Below, one piece after another: positions 17,173-27,300 of a DNA stretch of 64,000 nt; position 1 is the first letter of the stretch, and every line of letters begins with the position of its first letter. The stretch lies in NCBI GenBank assembly GCA_023662825.1, contig JAMPIH010000008.1, positions 1 through 64,000 on the forward strand, written 5' to 3'. Made by a program: the position numbers and the translations under genes. The stretch comes from Bacteroides sp. (GTDB taxonomy: Bacteria; Bacteroidota; Bacteroidia; Bacteroidales; P3). Under the pieces are notes generated by a model. It was given only the letters and a program-made list of their open reading frames with translations, searched no databases and was not told the DNA's origin.

Positions 17173-17241
17173 TGCCAATGTATTAGGGCGGATAAGCCGG
17201 CGGAAGCCGGATCTGGAGCGCTAATCAAAAAGATTGTGCAA

Positions 17242-18105
17242 ATGGATATACATAGAATAAAGCAGCATACGGCTACATTCAATAAGATTACGCATATCAC
17301 AAAGGATGACGAGAATAAGGACATGGAGGTGTGGTTCGCGAGGGAATTGCAGGTGCTGTTGGGGTATGCCCGCTGGGAAAACTTTCAAGTGGCGATCAAT
17401 AGGGCGATGGATTCTTGTAATATGCAGGGTATCAGTGTTGATGATCATTTTCGTGAGGTCACGAAAATGATATCTATCGGTAAGGGAGGACAGCGTGCTG
17501 TGGAAGACTTAGTACTTACCCGTTTTGCCTGTTACCTTATAGCCCAAAACGGGGATCCCAAGAAAGAGGAGATCGCGTTTGCACAGGGGTATTTTGCACT
17601 TCAGACACGTAAGGCGGAGTTGATTGCCGAACATTTACAGCATATAGCGAGATTGGAAGCTCGGGATAGGCTTCGGTCTTCTGAAAAACAGCTTTCTCAA
17701 AATATCTACGAACGCGGCGTTGATGAGCGGGGTTTTGGCAGGATTAGGTCTAAGGGAGATTCCGTTCTTTTTGGAGGCATATCTACTGAAGGTATGAAAC
17801 AGAAGTTGGGTGTAAAGGCCAACAGACCTCTTGCCGATTTTCTTCCGACACTTACGATTGCGGCTAAAAACCTTGCTACCGAAATGACGAACTACAATGT
17901 AGGCCAAAAGGATCTGCACGGGGAAAGTTCGATTACAAAGGAACATATGCAGAATAACAAGAGTGTGCGGCAGATGTTGGGACATAGAGGCATTAAGCCG
18001 GAAGAATTGCCTGCGGCGGAAGATATCAAGAAGGTGGAGCGCCGTGTTGCTGCAAACGAAAGGAAGATAAAGCAAACGTCGTCCAAATTGCCGAATAAAA
18101 GGTGA
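17242..18105 (+). CDS. DNA damage-inducible protein D (DinD) family protein
   Basis: A 287-residue protein resembling E. coli DinD over its whole length: EVWFARELQVLLGYARWENF near the start, then DDHFREVTKMISIG, AVEDLVLTRFACYLIAQNGDP and FAQGYFALQTRKAELI, and a C-terminal region ending in MLGHRGIKPEELP. In E. coli, DinD is SOS-induced and acts on RecA filaments; whether this homologue does so is unknown. The start is ATG 17242, because the upstream in-frame TTG (17170) lies in the promoter. Codons 68-77 form the palindrome described separately. The gene is less GC-rich than the housekeeping genes and stands alone between repeat arrays, which suggests transfer or selfish behaviour. No LexA-like box was recognised. 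Confidence 0.88.
   Translation: MDIHRIKQHTATFNKITHITKDDENKDMEVWFARELQVLLGYARWENFQVAINRAMDSCNMQGISVDDHFREVTKMISIGKGGQRAVEDLVLTRFACYLIAQNGDPKKEEIAFAQGYFALQTRKAELIAEHLQHIARLEARDRLRSSEKQLSQNIYERGVDERGFGRIRSKGDSVLFGGISTEGMKQKLGVKANRPLADFLPTLTIAAKNLATEMTNYNVGQKDLHGESSITKEHMQNNKSVRQMLGHRGIKPEELPAAEDIKKVERRVAANERKIKQTSSKLPNKR
17443..17471 (+). repeat. Palindrome inside dinD (copy C)
   Basis: Arms at 17444-17455 and 17460-17471 with loop AGGT. In frame it encodes D68-H-F-R-E-V-T-K-M-I77. The same segment in E. coli DinD reads DDHFEEILDM, so this is native family sequence rather than an insertion. Read on the other strand in register it would encode YHFRDLTKMI, nearly the same peptide. Confidence 0.9.
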
Positions 18106-18155
18106 TTCGTATGAAAGTTTTGGAATGTTGTAATTGTTTGAATATTAATTATTGT

Positions 18156-18427
18156 GATCATTTTCGTGAGGCCACGAAAATGATAGCCGGCGGAGCTGTG
18201 GTCGTTTTAGGATTGTATGCAGGATGGTTTCGCTGTCTATGATTGGAAGTGTTAATTGTAAGAAAATCAGTTATCGTGATCATTTTCGTGAGGCCACGAA
18301 AATGATAATTCCTGTAATGGAATAGTTTGGTTATGGGAGTGAATATGGGAATTGGCGAGTTAAGGAGGCGATTTAATTGACAGTATATCAGGCATCGTGA
18401 TCATTTTCGTGAGGTCACGAAAATGAT
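18156..18427. repeat. Downstream triplet of dinD-type palindromes (copies D, E, F)
   Basis: Arms at 18157-18168/18173-18184 (D), 18279-18290/18295-18306 (E) and 18400-18411/18416-18427 (F), with loops AGGC, AGGC and AGGT. Spacing is 122 and 121 bp. Between D and E, GTGGTCGTTTTAGG (18198-18211) also occurs between A and B (17009-17022), and the 22-base stretch 18253-18274 matches 17066-17087. The D-E block is therefore a diverged copy of the A-B block, and dinD lies between direct repeats of about 150 bp. Beyond F, the rest of the gap to 18653 shows only an AT-rich stretch and the promoter element below. Confidence 0.9.
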
Positions 18428-18594
18428 AATTGCAGCGATGAGATTTCGGTAAATTTCGATAAATCCTGTATTTTATACTTGACTTTGTTTATTATGTTGA
18501 TTGTTATGTGGTTGTGTGTTTTCAAGGGGCGTAAAAATGATGTTTCCGATGAAGTTCGGTAGATAAAAGCGGAAGGCGGGCGGATAAGGCGTTT

Positions 18595-18602
18595 TAATTT
18601 TG
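18595..18602 (+). promoter_or_regulatory. -7 element (TAATTTTG) for the twin giant-protein operon
   Basis: TAATTTTG fits the Bacteroidota -7 consensus 52 bp before ATG 18654. No good -33 TTTG is seen at the normal distance. Confidence 0.5.
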
Positions 18603-18653
18603 CGCCGTTGTTGACAAGGAATCGCGCTATTCGGTCAACGAAAGTAACGGTTT

Positions 18654-21600
18654 ATGAAAAAGACGCTTAAGCTTCTGCCTGTTTTGACACTGTGCGCGTT
18701 GGCGAATCTTTTCTTTGTATCTCGCGTTCAGGCTCAGAACAACACCAAATACAATACCCCGCAGGCTCCTAATTTTGATTTCGAGGTATGGGACGACCCC
18801 GAACCTTGGGGATGGAATTCGAGTTCGTGTTATGAAGTTTATTTGCCGGTAGGGACACCGACTACTCAACAGTCTGTTTGGTCGTCCACCAATACTCGTC
18901 CGCAGAGTGAGGGGGCTTATTCGGCTTACATTAAGGCTACGCGTTCTTCTTGGAAGTATTATACTGGAATTCCTTTTAGTACAGAATCGTCTGCCCCAAT
19001 GGGGACCTTGACTACAGGTACGCTCTACTACTACAAAAACAAGGACAACAAAGAATCTTGTATATATACCCATACAGGAGAAGAATCCAAGCGCTGGGCG
19101 TTTACCGGACGTCCCGACTCTATCGTTTATTGGGCGAAGATGTCGGAAAACGGCGGGCGCAATGCAGACATGACCGTTTATCTGCACAACAACGCCAAAC
19201 TGGAAGACCGCAATCCCAATGGAACGGCGGGAAGTAAAGCCACGGTTATCGGTTCGGCCAATCAGAAAATGAACTATGCCGACGGCAAGGGGCAGTGGGT
19301 GCGTTACAGCCTGCCGATTCAATATCAGAGCGAGGACGTTCCGGCCTATCTGTTGCTCAGCTTTACGGCGGGCAACAACTTCCGCGAAGTGGTGGAAGGC
19401 GATGAACTTTGGATCGACGACGTGGAGTTCATCTATAATCCCATTCTCTCGATAGATACCGCCAATCCCTTGGCGTTGGTGCACCACGGCAACGAAAATA
19501 TTGAACTCGAACTGCCGTACACGTTCTACACGGGAACCGAAGATCCCTTGAATCCCGACCCTAAGGTGCAGAATTATCTGCGGCTTTATCTTTCGGACGC
19601 CGAGGGAAATTTCGGCTACGGAAAAGAAACCGTCCTTATTGCGGGAGAACCCTTAAACGGCGGCGACAATATTAGGCATCAGGGGCGTTTCCCGATAAGC
19701 TTGCCGAAAGACATCACCGATTCCGACAAATACCGCATCCGTATCGAGGCCTCCAATTACGCCCTGGGCGATACCATCGACGTAAGCATCTACAGGCAGT
19801 GGTACCTTACCATCAATCCGGCAACCCAGTACGGCACCACCAACGCGGTGGACCGCAAGATCTGCAGGCATGGAAGCGTGCAGACCGCGACGGCGACCGT
19901 CAACAACGAAGACTGCGCCTTTCTCCGTTGGGAAGACAACCGGACGAAGGTGGAAGGGGCAGGCGCCACCTATCCGTTCACGATGAACCGCGACTACAAT
20001 CTCACGGCTGTTTTCGACACAATCTTCACCCTTCGCTTCGCCGACACCATCGTGGGCGCCACCGCTTGGTTTGAGAATAACAAGGGAACGGAACTGCGGG
20101 TGGTGCACGGCGATACGGCCAAATTCCGTGCGGAAATGCATGCCGGCTATGAGTTCAAGGGTTTCAAACTGGGCGATTTGACTTGGGTGGAGCCGGGTAC
20201 TTCCTATGACTATACCGCCTTGCGGGGCGGCACGGTCTATGTGCTTACCGACAGCGTTCCCTACGATTTCACGTTTTCGGTGAAACCTGACCCCAAGTTA
20301 GGAAGCACCACGGGCAGCGGCAAGCATAAACATTTCAGTACCGTGGTGGCTGAGGCTACGGCGGCCGGCGAATACAGCACCTTCAGCCATTGGGAAGACG
20401 CGGAGGGTAAGATGATAGGCAATACGCCTCGTCTGGAATTGCCCGGTATCACGGGGGGCGGGGAATATTTCGCCGTTTTCAACGAAACCAAGTATCATGT
20501 GCGCCTGAGCGTGGATGATCCTGCCAACGGCTCGGTGCTGCAATGCGCCCAGCCTGTCCTCGACAGCATTTACAGCGCCTTCGACCTGACGCATATCTAC
20601 TTGCGGGCGGTTCCCGAAAGGGGACGGCGTCTCGACCATTGGGAGGTGAAGCGGAACGGGATACAGCTTCCCGACACCTCGGCCAATCCTTACGACCTTA
20701 CCCTCGATTCGCATCTGGATGCCGACTACGATTTCCATGCCGTGTTCGCTTCATTGAGCTACCGCCTTACTTTGCAGACAGCGTATTGCAATGCCGTGGG
20801 ACAGGGTACATATGTGTACGGCAGAAGCGTGGTGCTGCGGGCCACTCCCGACTACGGCTATCATTTCGAACATTGGAAAAGCGGGGATCAGATCTTGGGA
20901 ACGGCCGACACCCTGTTGGTTACCGTCTATGGCGACACGACCATTCAGGCCGTTTGTGCGCCGAACGAACACCGCGTGGAGTTCGCGGTGAACGACCCGG
21001 ATTTGGGAAGCCTGAACCTGGAAAGCGGAACCTATCATTTCGCCGAAAAACTGAACGTGGAGGCCACACCCGCCGGGAATGCGGAGTTCCGCTATTGGGT
21101 TATCGACAACGACACCCTCAACCACTTCGACAACACCTACCTCTTGCAGGTGCAGCGGGATTGCAGGGTGACGGCAATATTCAGCCACCTGCGCTCGAAT
21201 GTGCGGCTCGACGTGAACAATACGCTTTATGGAAAGACCCATGGAGAAGGTGTCTATGAATGGCACAGCCCGGTGGTGATCCGCGCCGAGGTGTTCGACG
21301 GCTACCGCTTTATCGGTTGGCGGACGCCGCAAGATGTCGTTATTCCTGAGCAAGTGATAAATATTCCGCAGATAGAGGGCGACACCTCGCTGACGGCTTG
21401 GTTCGAGCCCGGCAAGTTTACGGTGAAACTGCTCGTGGAGGGCAAAGGCAAGGCGTATGTAGGCAATTCGCAGGAAGAAAAGGACACGCTTGAATATATG
21501 GATTTTGTCAATGTCCGCGCCGTGCCGGATGCCGGCTATGAGTTCGAAGGCTGGTATGACGCCCGGGGCAATTTGAGCAGCACCTACGAGCAGGAAGGTT

Positions 21601-24338
21601 TCGCGGTGCGCGGCGATACGGTCTTGACGGCGCGTTTCGTGCCGATCCGCTATGCGGTGAACCTCTTCGTCTCGCCTTTGGGCGCGGGCGTCCTGAACGG
21701 TATGAATCGCTACGATAAAGGCTCGAAAGTGGTGGTGCGTGTGGATACTTCCGCAGGTTATACCTTCCAGGGGTGGTACGAGGCCGATACCGTGTACGAA
21801 AGGAAGCCGGCGTTTGTTATCGACAATATAGCCTCCGACCGCTATTTCACCGCTAAATTCAAAGAAAAGAGGTTCAAGGTAACGGTTAAGGCCGATGAAT
21901 CGGGTAAAGTGGACAGTACCTTTGGCTCGGGCGAATACAAATACGCCTACAATGCCAATGTGTATGCGTATCCCCAAGAAGGCTACGAGTTGAAAGCCTG
22001 GGTGAACGACCAGGGCGACACCTCTGGCCGGGTCAATCCCTACCTGCACGATGTATTGGGGAATGAAACGCTTACCGCGGTGATGGGGCCGGCCAGGAGA
22101 AATGTTTCTTTCGTGATTGAACCCGAGGATGCCGGCCGGGTTGCCTGCGGCGAGGTGCTCTACGATGTAACGGCCTCGGCCAAGGCGCAGCCTGCCTATG
22201 GCTATGTATTCTCGCATTGGAAAAATGCGGCTGGCGAAAATATCGGGAGCAAGGCGGACTTGAGTTTCAAGACCAAGCACGACACCTCCTTCACGGCGGT
22301 GTTCAAACCTGTAAACTTTAAGATAAAGGGCGTGCCGCGCTATGCAAACCGGGGCAGTGTGGAAGGCAGCGGCACCTATGCTTACGGAAGCACCTGTACC
22401 TTGAGCGTGGAACACGATCTGCGCTACAAGTTCGCGGGTTGGTTCGACCCGGACGGAAACCGCCTGAGCTATCAGCACAAGTGGACCTTTACGGTAACCG
22501 AAGACATCGATTCAGTAATCGCCCGCTTTGAGCCGCTTCCCGTGCAGACGCAGTTGGCGGTGAACCCCTACAACGGTGGCTATATACACTATAACGGCGG
22601 GCAGATGCTGGGCAATGTGGAAGTGTTGTTCGAAACGCCCATCCGGCTGGAAGTAAAACCGGCCGGGGGGATGAGGTTTGTGGAATGGCGGCGTGAGGAC
22701 GATACGGGCTTGATTGACGTACAGAAAGATGTGGACTACGAATTCGTACCTATGGGCGGACGGAAAGTGACTGCCGTGTTCGACACCGTGGAATACGCTG
22801 TTTCTCTGCTTTGCGAGCCTGCGGAAGCGGGGCGCGCGCAGGGCGCGGGCGAATATAAATACGGCACTGTGGCCACCTTGAAGGCTGTTCCTGCCGAACA
22901 TTATCGTTTCTATGCCTATATGGCGGGCGAACAGCTGCTTTCCTACGACAGCGTGTTTAGGCTGCGCGTGGATTCTGCCACGGAGGTGCGCGCCGTGTTC
23001 CGTCCTGCCGACTATATGCTCTATGTGAAGTCGTCCGACCGACGTCAGGGCGATGCCTTTGGAACAGGGCTTTATGCCTACTCGGATTTCGCTTCCGTGG
23101 AGGCCTTTGCCTGGAATGACAGTCTGTCGTTCTCGCATTGGAGCCTGCACGCGGACGGACGCGATACCTTGTCGAAAGAGGCTGTGTGGAAACATAGGAT
23201 GGACGGCCCCGATACGGTCTATGCTTTCTTCAAGCCCGCTTCCCGCACGCTGACGGTGAGGGTGAACGGACGCGGCAGCGTAAGCGGTGAGGGTGCCTAT
23301 GCCTACGGCTCCACCGCCCGGGTTTCCGCGAGCCCGGAGGGAGGCTATCATTTTGCGGGCTGGCGGGAATTCGGCAACGTGTTCGGCGAAGCGGCGGAAC
23401 AGACCTTGACGATGACGTACAGCCGTACACTGGAAGCCGTTTTCGAACCCGATATCTTCAGATTGGAATTGCAGGCGGGAGAACTTGATGTGGAAGTGAT
23501 CGGTGCGGGAGAATATACCACAGGTACTTTTGTGAACGTCTGGACGGAACCGGCCCCCTCAGGCTACGATTTCGTGGCTTGGAAAAACGAAATCGGAGAG
23601 GTGGTTTCCACCGAGGCGGGCTTTACCTTCGAGTTGACGGGCGATACCGTCTTGTATGCCGAATGGAAACAACGCGTCTATACGGTGGATGTACAGGCAG
23701 AAGGCGAGGGAACCGCCTCGGGAAGCGGCGAATACGGCTATGATCAGGAAGTGTTGTTGGCGGCAATTCCCGAAGAAGGTTACCGCTTTGTGGAATGGCA
23801 GCGAGAGGGACACTCTTTCGGCCATCGCGACAGCCTGCGTTTCCGCATCGCGGGCGATTTACTTCTGACCGCCGTGTTCGAGGAAGACATCTATCCCGTT
23901 TATCCCATCAGCAATATGGGCGGGCGCGGCGAAATCGGGGTGAAGGAAGATTCGGCCACGTCGCCTACAGTTACCTTGCAGGCGCGTCCCGAAGCAAACC
24001 ATCGTCTGCAATATTGGACTTTGAACGACAGCATTCTCGGCACCGGATTGGAAATCGAAACGGAAAGGATGCAGGCTTCGCAGGTGGTGGCGCACTTTAT
24101 GCCAGAGCCCTGCTATGTAAAGCTGTCCAGCTCCACGCCCGAAGGATTGAAGACATTACACGGTTCGGGATCGTTCTATCAAGGCGATGAGGCGAAACTG
24201 AGCGTGGAGGTTCGCGAGGGCTACGAGTTCTCGGGTTGGTTCGAGGAAGGTTCGGATACGCCGCTTTCCACCGATCCCGAATATACGTTTACCGTAGAAC
24301 GGGGCATGCGTATCGATGCCCGTGCCAAAAAGCAATAG
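18654..24338 (+). CDS. Giant secreted InlB-B-repeat protein (1,894 aa) lacking a T9SS sorting domain
   Basis: Signal peptide (about 1-27), an N-terminal PCMD-like domain (about 35-265, containing SLPIQYQSEDVPAYLLLSFTAG and IDDVEFIYNP), an Ig-like linker (about 270-380), then about 20 divergent InlB B-repeats of 65-85 residues (the Flg_new_2 type) to the C-terminus. Each repeat follows the pattern YxFxxW...D..L.AxF. Such repeats form elongated beta-rich stalks in surface adhesins. The protein stops right after the last repeat with DARAKKQ, so no C-terminal T9SS signal is present. It is 18 bp upstream of a paralogue that does have one. It may be released by another route, act in a complex, or have lost its tail in a duplication. 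Confidence 0.88.
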   Translation: MKKTLKLLPVLTLCALANLFFVSRVQAQNNTKYNTPQAPNFDFEVWDDPEPWGWNSSSCYEVYLPVGTPTTQQSVWSSTNTRPQSEGAYSAYIKATRSSWKYYTGIPFSTESSAPMGTLTTGTLYYYKNKDNKESCIYTHTGEESKRWAFTGRPDSIVYWAKMSENGGRNADMTVYLHNNAKLEDRNPNGTAGSKATVIGSANQKMNYADGKGQWVRYSLPIQYQSEDVPAYLLLSFTAGNNFREVVEGDELWIDDVEFIYNPILSIDTANPLALVHHGNENIELELPYTFYTGTEDPLNPDPKVQNYLRLYLSDAEGNFGYGKETVLIAGEPLNGGDNIRHQGRFPISLPKDITDSDKYRIRIEASNYALGDTIDVSIYRQWYLTINPATQYGTTNAVDRKICRHGSVQTATATVNNEDCAFLRWEDNRTKVEGAGATYPFTMNRDYNLTAVFDTIFTLRFADTIVGATAWFENNKGTELRVVHGDTAKFRAEMHAGYEFKGFKLGDLTWVEPGTSYDYTALRGGTVYVLTDSVPYDFTFSVKPDPKLGSTTGSGKHKHFSTVVAEATAAGEYSTFSHWEDAEGKMIGNTPRLELPGITGGGEYFAVFNETKYHVRLSVDDPANGSVLQCAQPVLDSIYSAFDLTHIYLRAVPERGRRLDHWEVKRNGIQLPDTSANPYDLTLDSHLDADYDFHAVFASLSYRLTLQTAYCNAVGQGTYVYGRSVVLRATPDYGYHFEHWKSGDQILGTADTLLVTVYGDTTIQAVCAPNEHRVEFAVNDPDLGSLNLESGTYHFAEKLNVEATPAGNAEFRYWVIDNDTLNHFDNTYLLQVQRDCRVTAIFSHLRSNVRLDVNNTLYGKTHGEGVYEWHSPVVIRAEVFDGYRFIGWRTPQDVVIPEQVINIPQIEGDTSLTAWFEPGKFTVKLLVEGKGKAYVGNSQEEKDTLEYMDFVNVRAVPDAGYEFEGWYDARGNLSSTYEQEGFAVRGDTVLTARFVPIRYAVNLFVSPLGAGVLNGMNRYDKGSKVVVRVDTSAGYTFQGWYEADTVYERKPAFVIDNIASDRYFTAKFKEKRFKVTVKADESGKVDSTFGSGEYKYAYNANVYAYPQEGYELKAWVNDQGDTSGRVNPYLHDVLGNETLTAVMGPARRNVSFVIEPEDAGRVACGEVLYDVTASAKAQPAYGYVFSHWKNAAGENIGSKADLSFKTKHDTSFTAVFKPVNFKIKGVPRYANRGSVEGSGTYAYGSTCTLSVEHDLRYKFAGWFDPDGNRLSYQHKWTFTVTEDIDSVIARFEPLPVQTQLAVNPYNGGYIHYNGGQMLGNVEVLFETPIRLEVKPAGGMRFVEWRREDDTGLIDVQKDVDYEFVPMGGRKVTAVFDTVEYAVSLLCEPAEAGRAQGAGEYKYGTVATLKAVPAEHYRFYAYMAGEQLLSYDSVFRLRVDSATEVRAVFRPADYMLYVKSSDRRQGDAFGTGLYAYSDFASVEAFAWNDSLSFSHWSLHADGRDTLSKEAVWKHRMDGPDTVYAFFKPASRTLTVRVNGRGSVSGEGAYAYGSTARVSASPEGGYHFAGWREFGNVFGEAAEQTLTMTYSRTLEAVFEPDIFRLELQAGELDVEVIGAGEYTTGTFVNVWTEPAPSGYDFVAWKNEIGEVVSTEAGFTFELTGDTVLYAEWKQRVYTVDVQAEGEGTASGSGEYGYDQEVLLAAIPEEGYRFVEWQREGHSFGHRDSLRFRIAGDLLLTAVFEEDIYPVYPISNMGGRGEIGVKEDSATSPTVTLQARPEANHRLQYWTLNDSILGTGLEIETERMQASQVVAHFMPEPCYVKLSSSTPEGLKTLHGSGSFYQGDEAKLSVEVREGYEFSGWFEEGSDTPLSTDPEYTFTVERGMRIDARAKKQ

Positions 24339-24356
24339 AGCAAAACAAAGCAAGCG

Positions 24357-27300
24357 ATGAAAACGACATATATTCCCTTTGGCAAGATTTTCGGATTGTT
24401 TTGGGCAATCTTCTGTTTCGGAGTGTTTTTTCCGGAGCTTCCGGCGCAGAATATAAACGGCACGCAGCAGTTGCTGAACCGGGGCTTTGAAGACTACGAC
24501 AACCTGGGCGAAAAGAGTGTGGAACCGGTGGGCTGGAACTCCTTTATGAACGCCAAGAGTGCCGGAGGCCTTGTTGATGCCGGAAAGGAAAAGCACTTGG
24601 ACCGTGCCGGAGACAGGCGCCCGGGAACGGCGGGGAAATACAGCCTGTATGTCTTTTCAACGAACCCGATCGCCTCTGTCATGGCGAACGGCAATGTAAC
24701 GACCGGGCGCATCAATATGGGGAGTACCTCGCCCACGTCCGCCGAGAACTACAATTTTACCGACCGGGCTTCGGCGGGCTTTAACTTTCCGTTCACCACC
24801 GTGCCCGATTCGATGGTGGTTTGGGTGAAGTATTCGCCCGATAAGGCTTCCGACCAAGGGCAGGTCAATGCCATTATTCACGGCGACAATGAGATAAAGG
24901 ATCCGGGCACCGACAAGAACCTGGCCGTGGCTATCGCCACGGTTAATCCGGGTAAAAGCCAGGAATGGGTGCGGTACAGCGTGCCCTTTGACCGCGGCGG
25001 TTGTGGCAGCAACGACCCCCGTTATATTTTGGTATCCATCTCCACCAACAAGATTCCCGGTGGAGGAAGCGCCAAAATATGGGTGGATGACATTCTGTTT
25101 GTGTACAATCCGGAAATTGCGGTTAATAAACTTCCCGTCAGCAGCTTCAACCTGCGCGACGGGGCGGCGTTGTGCGAGATTCCCTTTACCGTAAAGGGAA
25201 CCTTGCCGCTCAACTCCAATTCGGCGCAGAAAAACAAGGTGGTGGCCGAACTTTCGGACGCTTCGGGAAGTTTTGCCAATCCGACCGTTATCGGCACGGT
25301 GGAGACCGACGAAGGCGGTACCTTTACCGCGACCATTCCTGCCTCCATGCCTTCGGGCGAGCACTATAAAATCCGCCTGCATGCCACCGACCGTAACATC
25401 TACAGCGAGCCTTGCACCGAAGATATCGTGTTGATGCGGGGCTACAATGTGGAAGGCCTTGCCGATGCGGAGCAAGGTGAGGTGCGGGGTGGCGGCGTGC
25501 ACCGCGAAGGCGCCACGGCATCTCTGGAGGCCGTGCCCTCCACCGGCTATCACTTCGACCATTGGGAGGAAAACGGCCAGGTGTTGGAAGGCGCGGGAAA
25601 TCCCTATAGTTTCACTGTTACCGCCGATCGTCGGCTGCGGGCGGTTTTCGCCATCAATGTCTATAAACTCACCATCGACGTGGAAGGGGAGGGAACGGTG
25701 AAGACGATGTCGGGTTTGTATGAATTTACGCACGGCACCCAGGTTCGCTTGGATGCGGCGGCCGCTGTGGGATATACGTTTTCAGGTTATTATAACTCGC
25801 AGGGAGGCTTGCTTTCCGGCAATCAGGAATATATCTTTTTCATCACTTCCGATGTGCAGCTTAAGGTTCTTTTTTCGCGCAAGCAAATCGATATCGCCGC
25901 GAGCCCGAACAACGATACATTGGGCACCGTGGTGGGCGGAGGCTCGACGGGTTACGGCAGTACGGTTACCTTGACGGCCGAGGCGCGTCCGCATTGCAGG
26001 TTCGTGGCCTGGATGGAAGGCAACGACACGGTGGGCAAAGAGGCTAAATACGTGTTTACGGCCGAGGAAAACCGTTTTCTCACCGCGATTTTCGCTCCGG
26101 TTTACCATACGGTCAGTGTCGAACCCAATAGATTGGGAGCCGGGGTGCTTACCGGAGGCGGCACCTATTCGGAGGCGAGCGAGCATACCACCGTTACCTT
26201 GACCGCCAAGGCGAATACGGGCTACGAGTTCCTGTATTGGGAATCGAAAAAAGACGGCAGGCAATACGAAGACAATCCCTACGTGGTGCTCGATAACGGG
26301 CGTTTGACCGAGGATCTGGCTTTCGTGGCGCATTTTGCCATCGAGTCGTACAACATTACGGCCGAAGCGGTGCCCGAGGGCGCGGGAAGCATTTCGGGGG
26401 CGGGACGTTATGAGTATCAAGACCGCTTCAGCCTTACGGCCACGCCCGCCGAGGATTACGATTTCGAGGCATGGGTGCGCGTGGATCACGACCTGCTCGA
26501 CACCACCTACGCCAACCCCATGGAACCCACGCCCATCATAGAAGGCCGCGACCGTCACTACAAGGCCTTGTTCGCGCTGAAAAAATACACGGTTTCGCTT
26601 TCGGTGGAACCCGCAGGTTTCGGAACGGCGGGCGGAGACGGCCTCTATTCGCGTTTCGACACCGCCACCTTGACGGCCGAGGCCGCTGAGGGCAAGGAAT
26701 TCCTCTATTGGGGCGTGCGCCGCGGCCTGAACATCGACAAGGTTTCGGAAGACAATCCCTATAAGGTAGAGATGCTGCAGAATGTAGATTTGGTGGCCGT
26801 GTTCAGCGAAAAGCGCAAGGACGTGCGGGCGGTATGCATTCCGGAAAACGGAGGCGCGGTGGAAGGACAGGGGCTCTATGCGCCGGGCGGATATGCGCTG
26901 TTGACCGCCGTGCCGGCCTTCGGCTACCGTTTCGAGCGCTGGGAGGATGCCGGGGGCAATCCCTACACCCGCGATACCCGTCTGCACGTGCAGGTAGTGA
27001 GCGACACCGCTTTCTATGCCAGGTTCACGCCCACCCGCTTCAGCTTTACCCTGATGACCGAGGGCGCCTCCGCTTTGGGACAGGTGCGTATCGGCGAATC
27101 GGGAGACTATGCCTCGCGGATCATTCAGGAGGTGAACTACGGGGACACCCTCCATATTTCGGCCAAGGCGGTGCAGCCGGACTATAAATTCACCCAATGG
27201 CGTATGGTCTATACGCAGGATGGAATGCTTAAGGATTCGCTCTACTCGCGCAATGCCGAAGAAACCTATGTGGTGGGCGGCGACTCGCGCATCGTGGCCT

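Noticed and set aside
17170..17241. 24-codon N-terminal extension of the DinD-family gene
   Set aside because: The TTG start lies in the -7 box of the promoter, and homology to DinD starts after ATG 17242.
20751..22478. Long minus-strand open frame inside the giant repeat gene
   Set aside because: Shadow of the repeat-coding strand; composition-driven with no homology.
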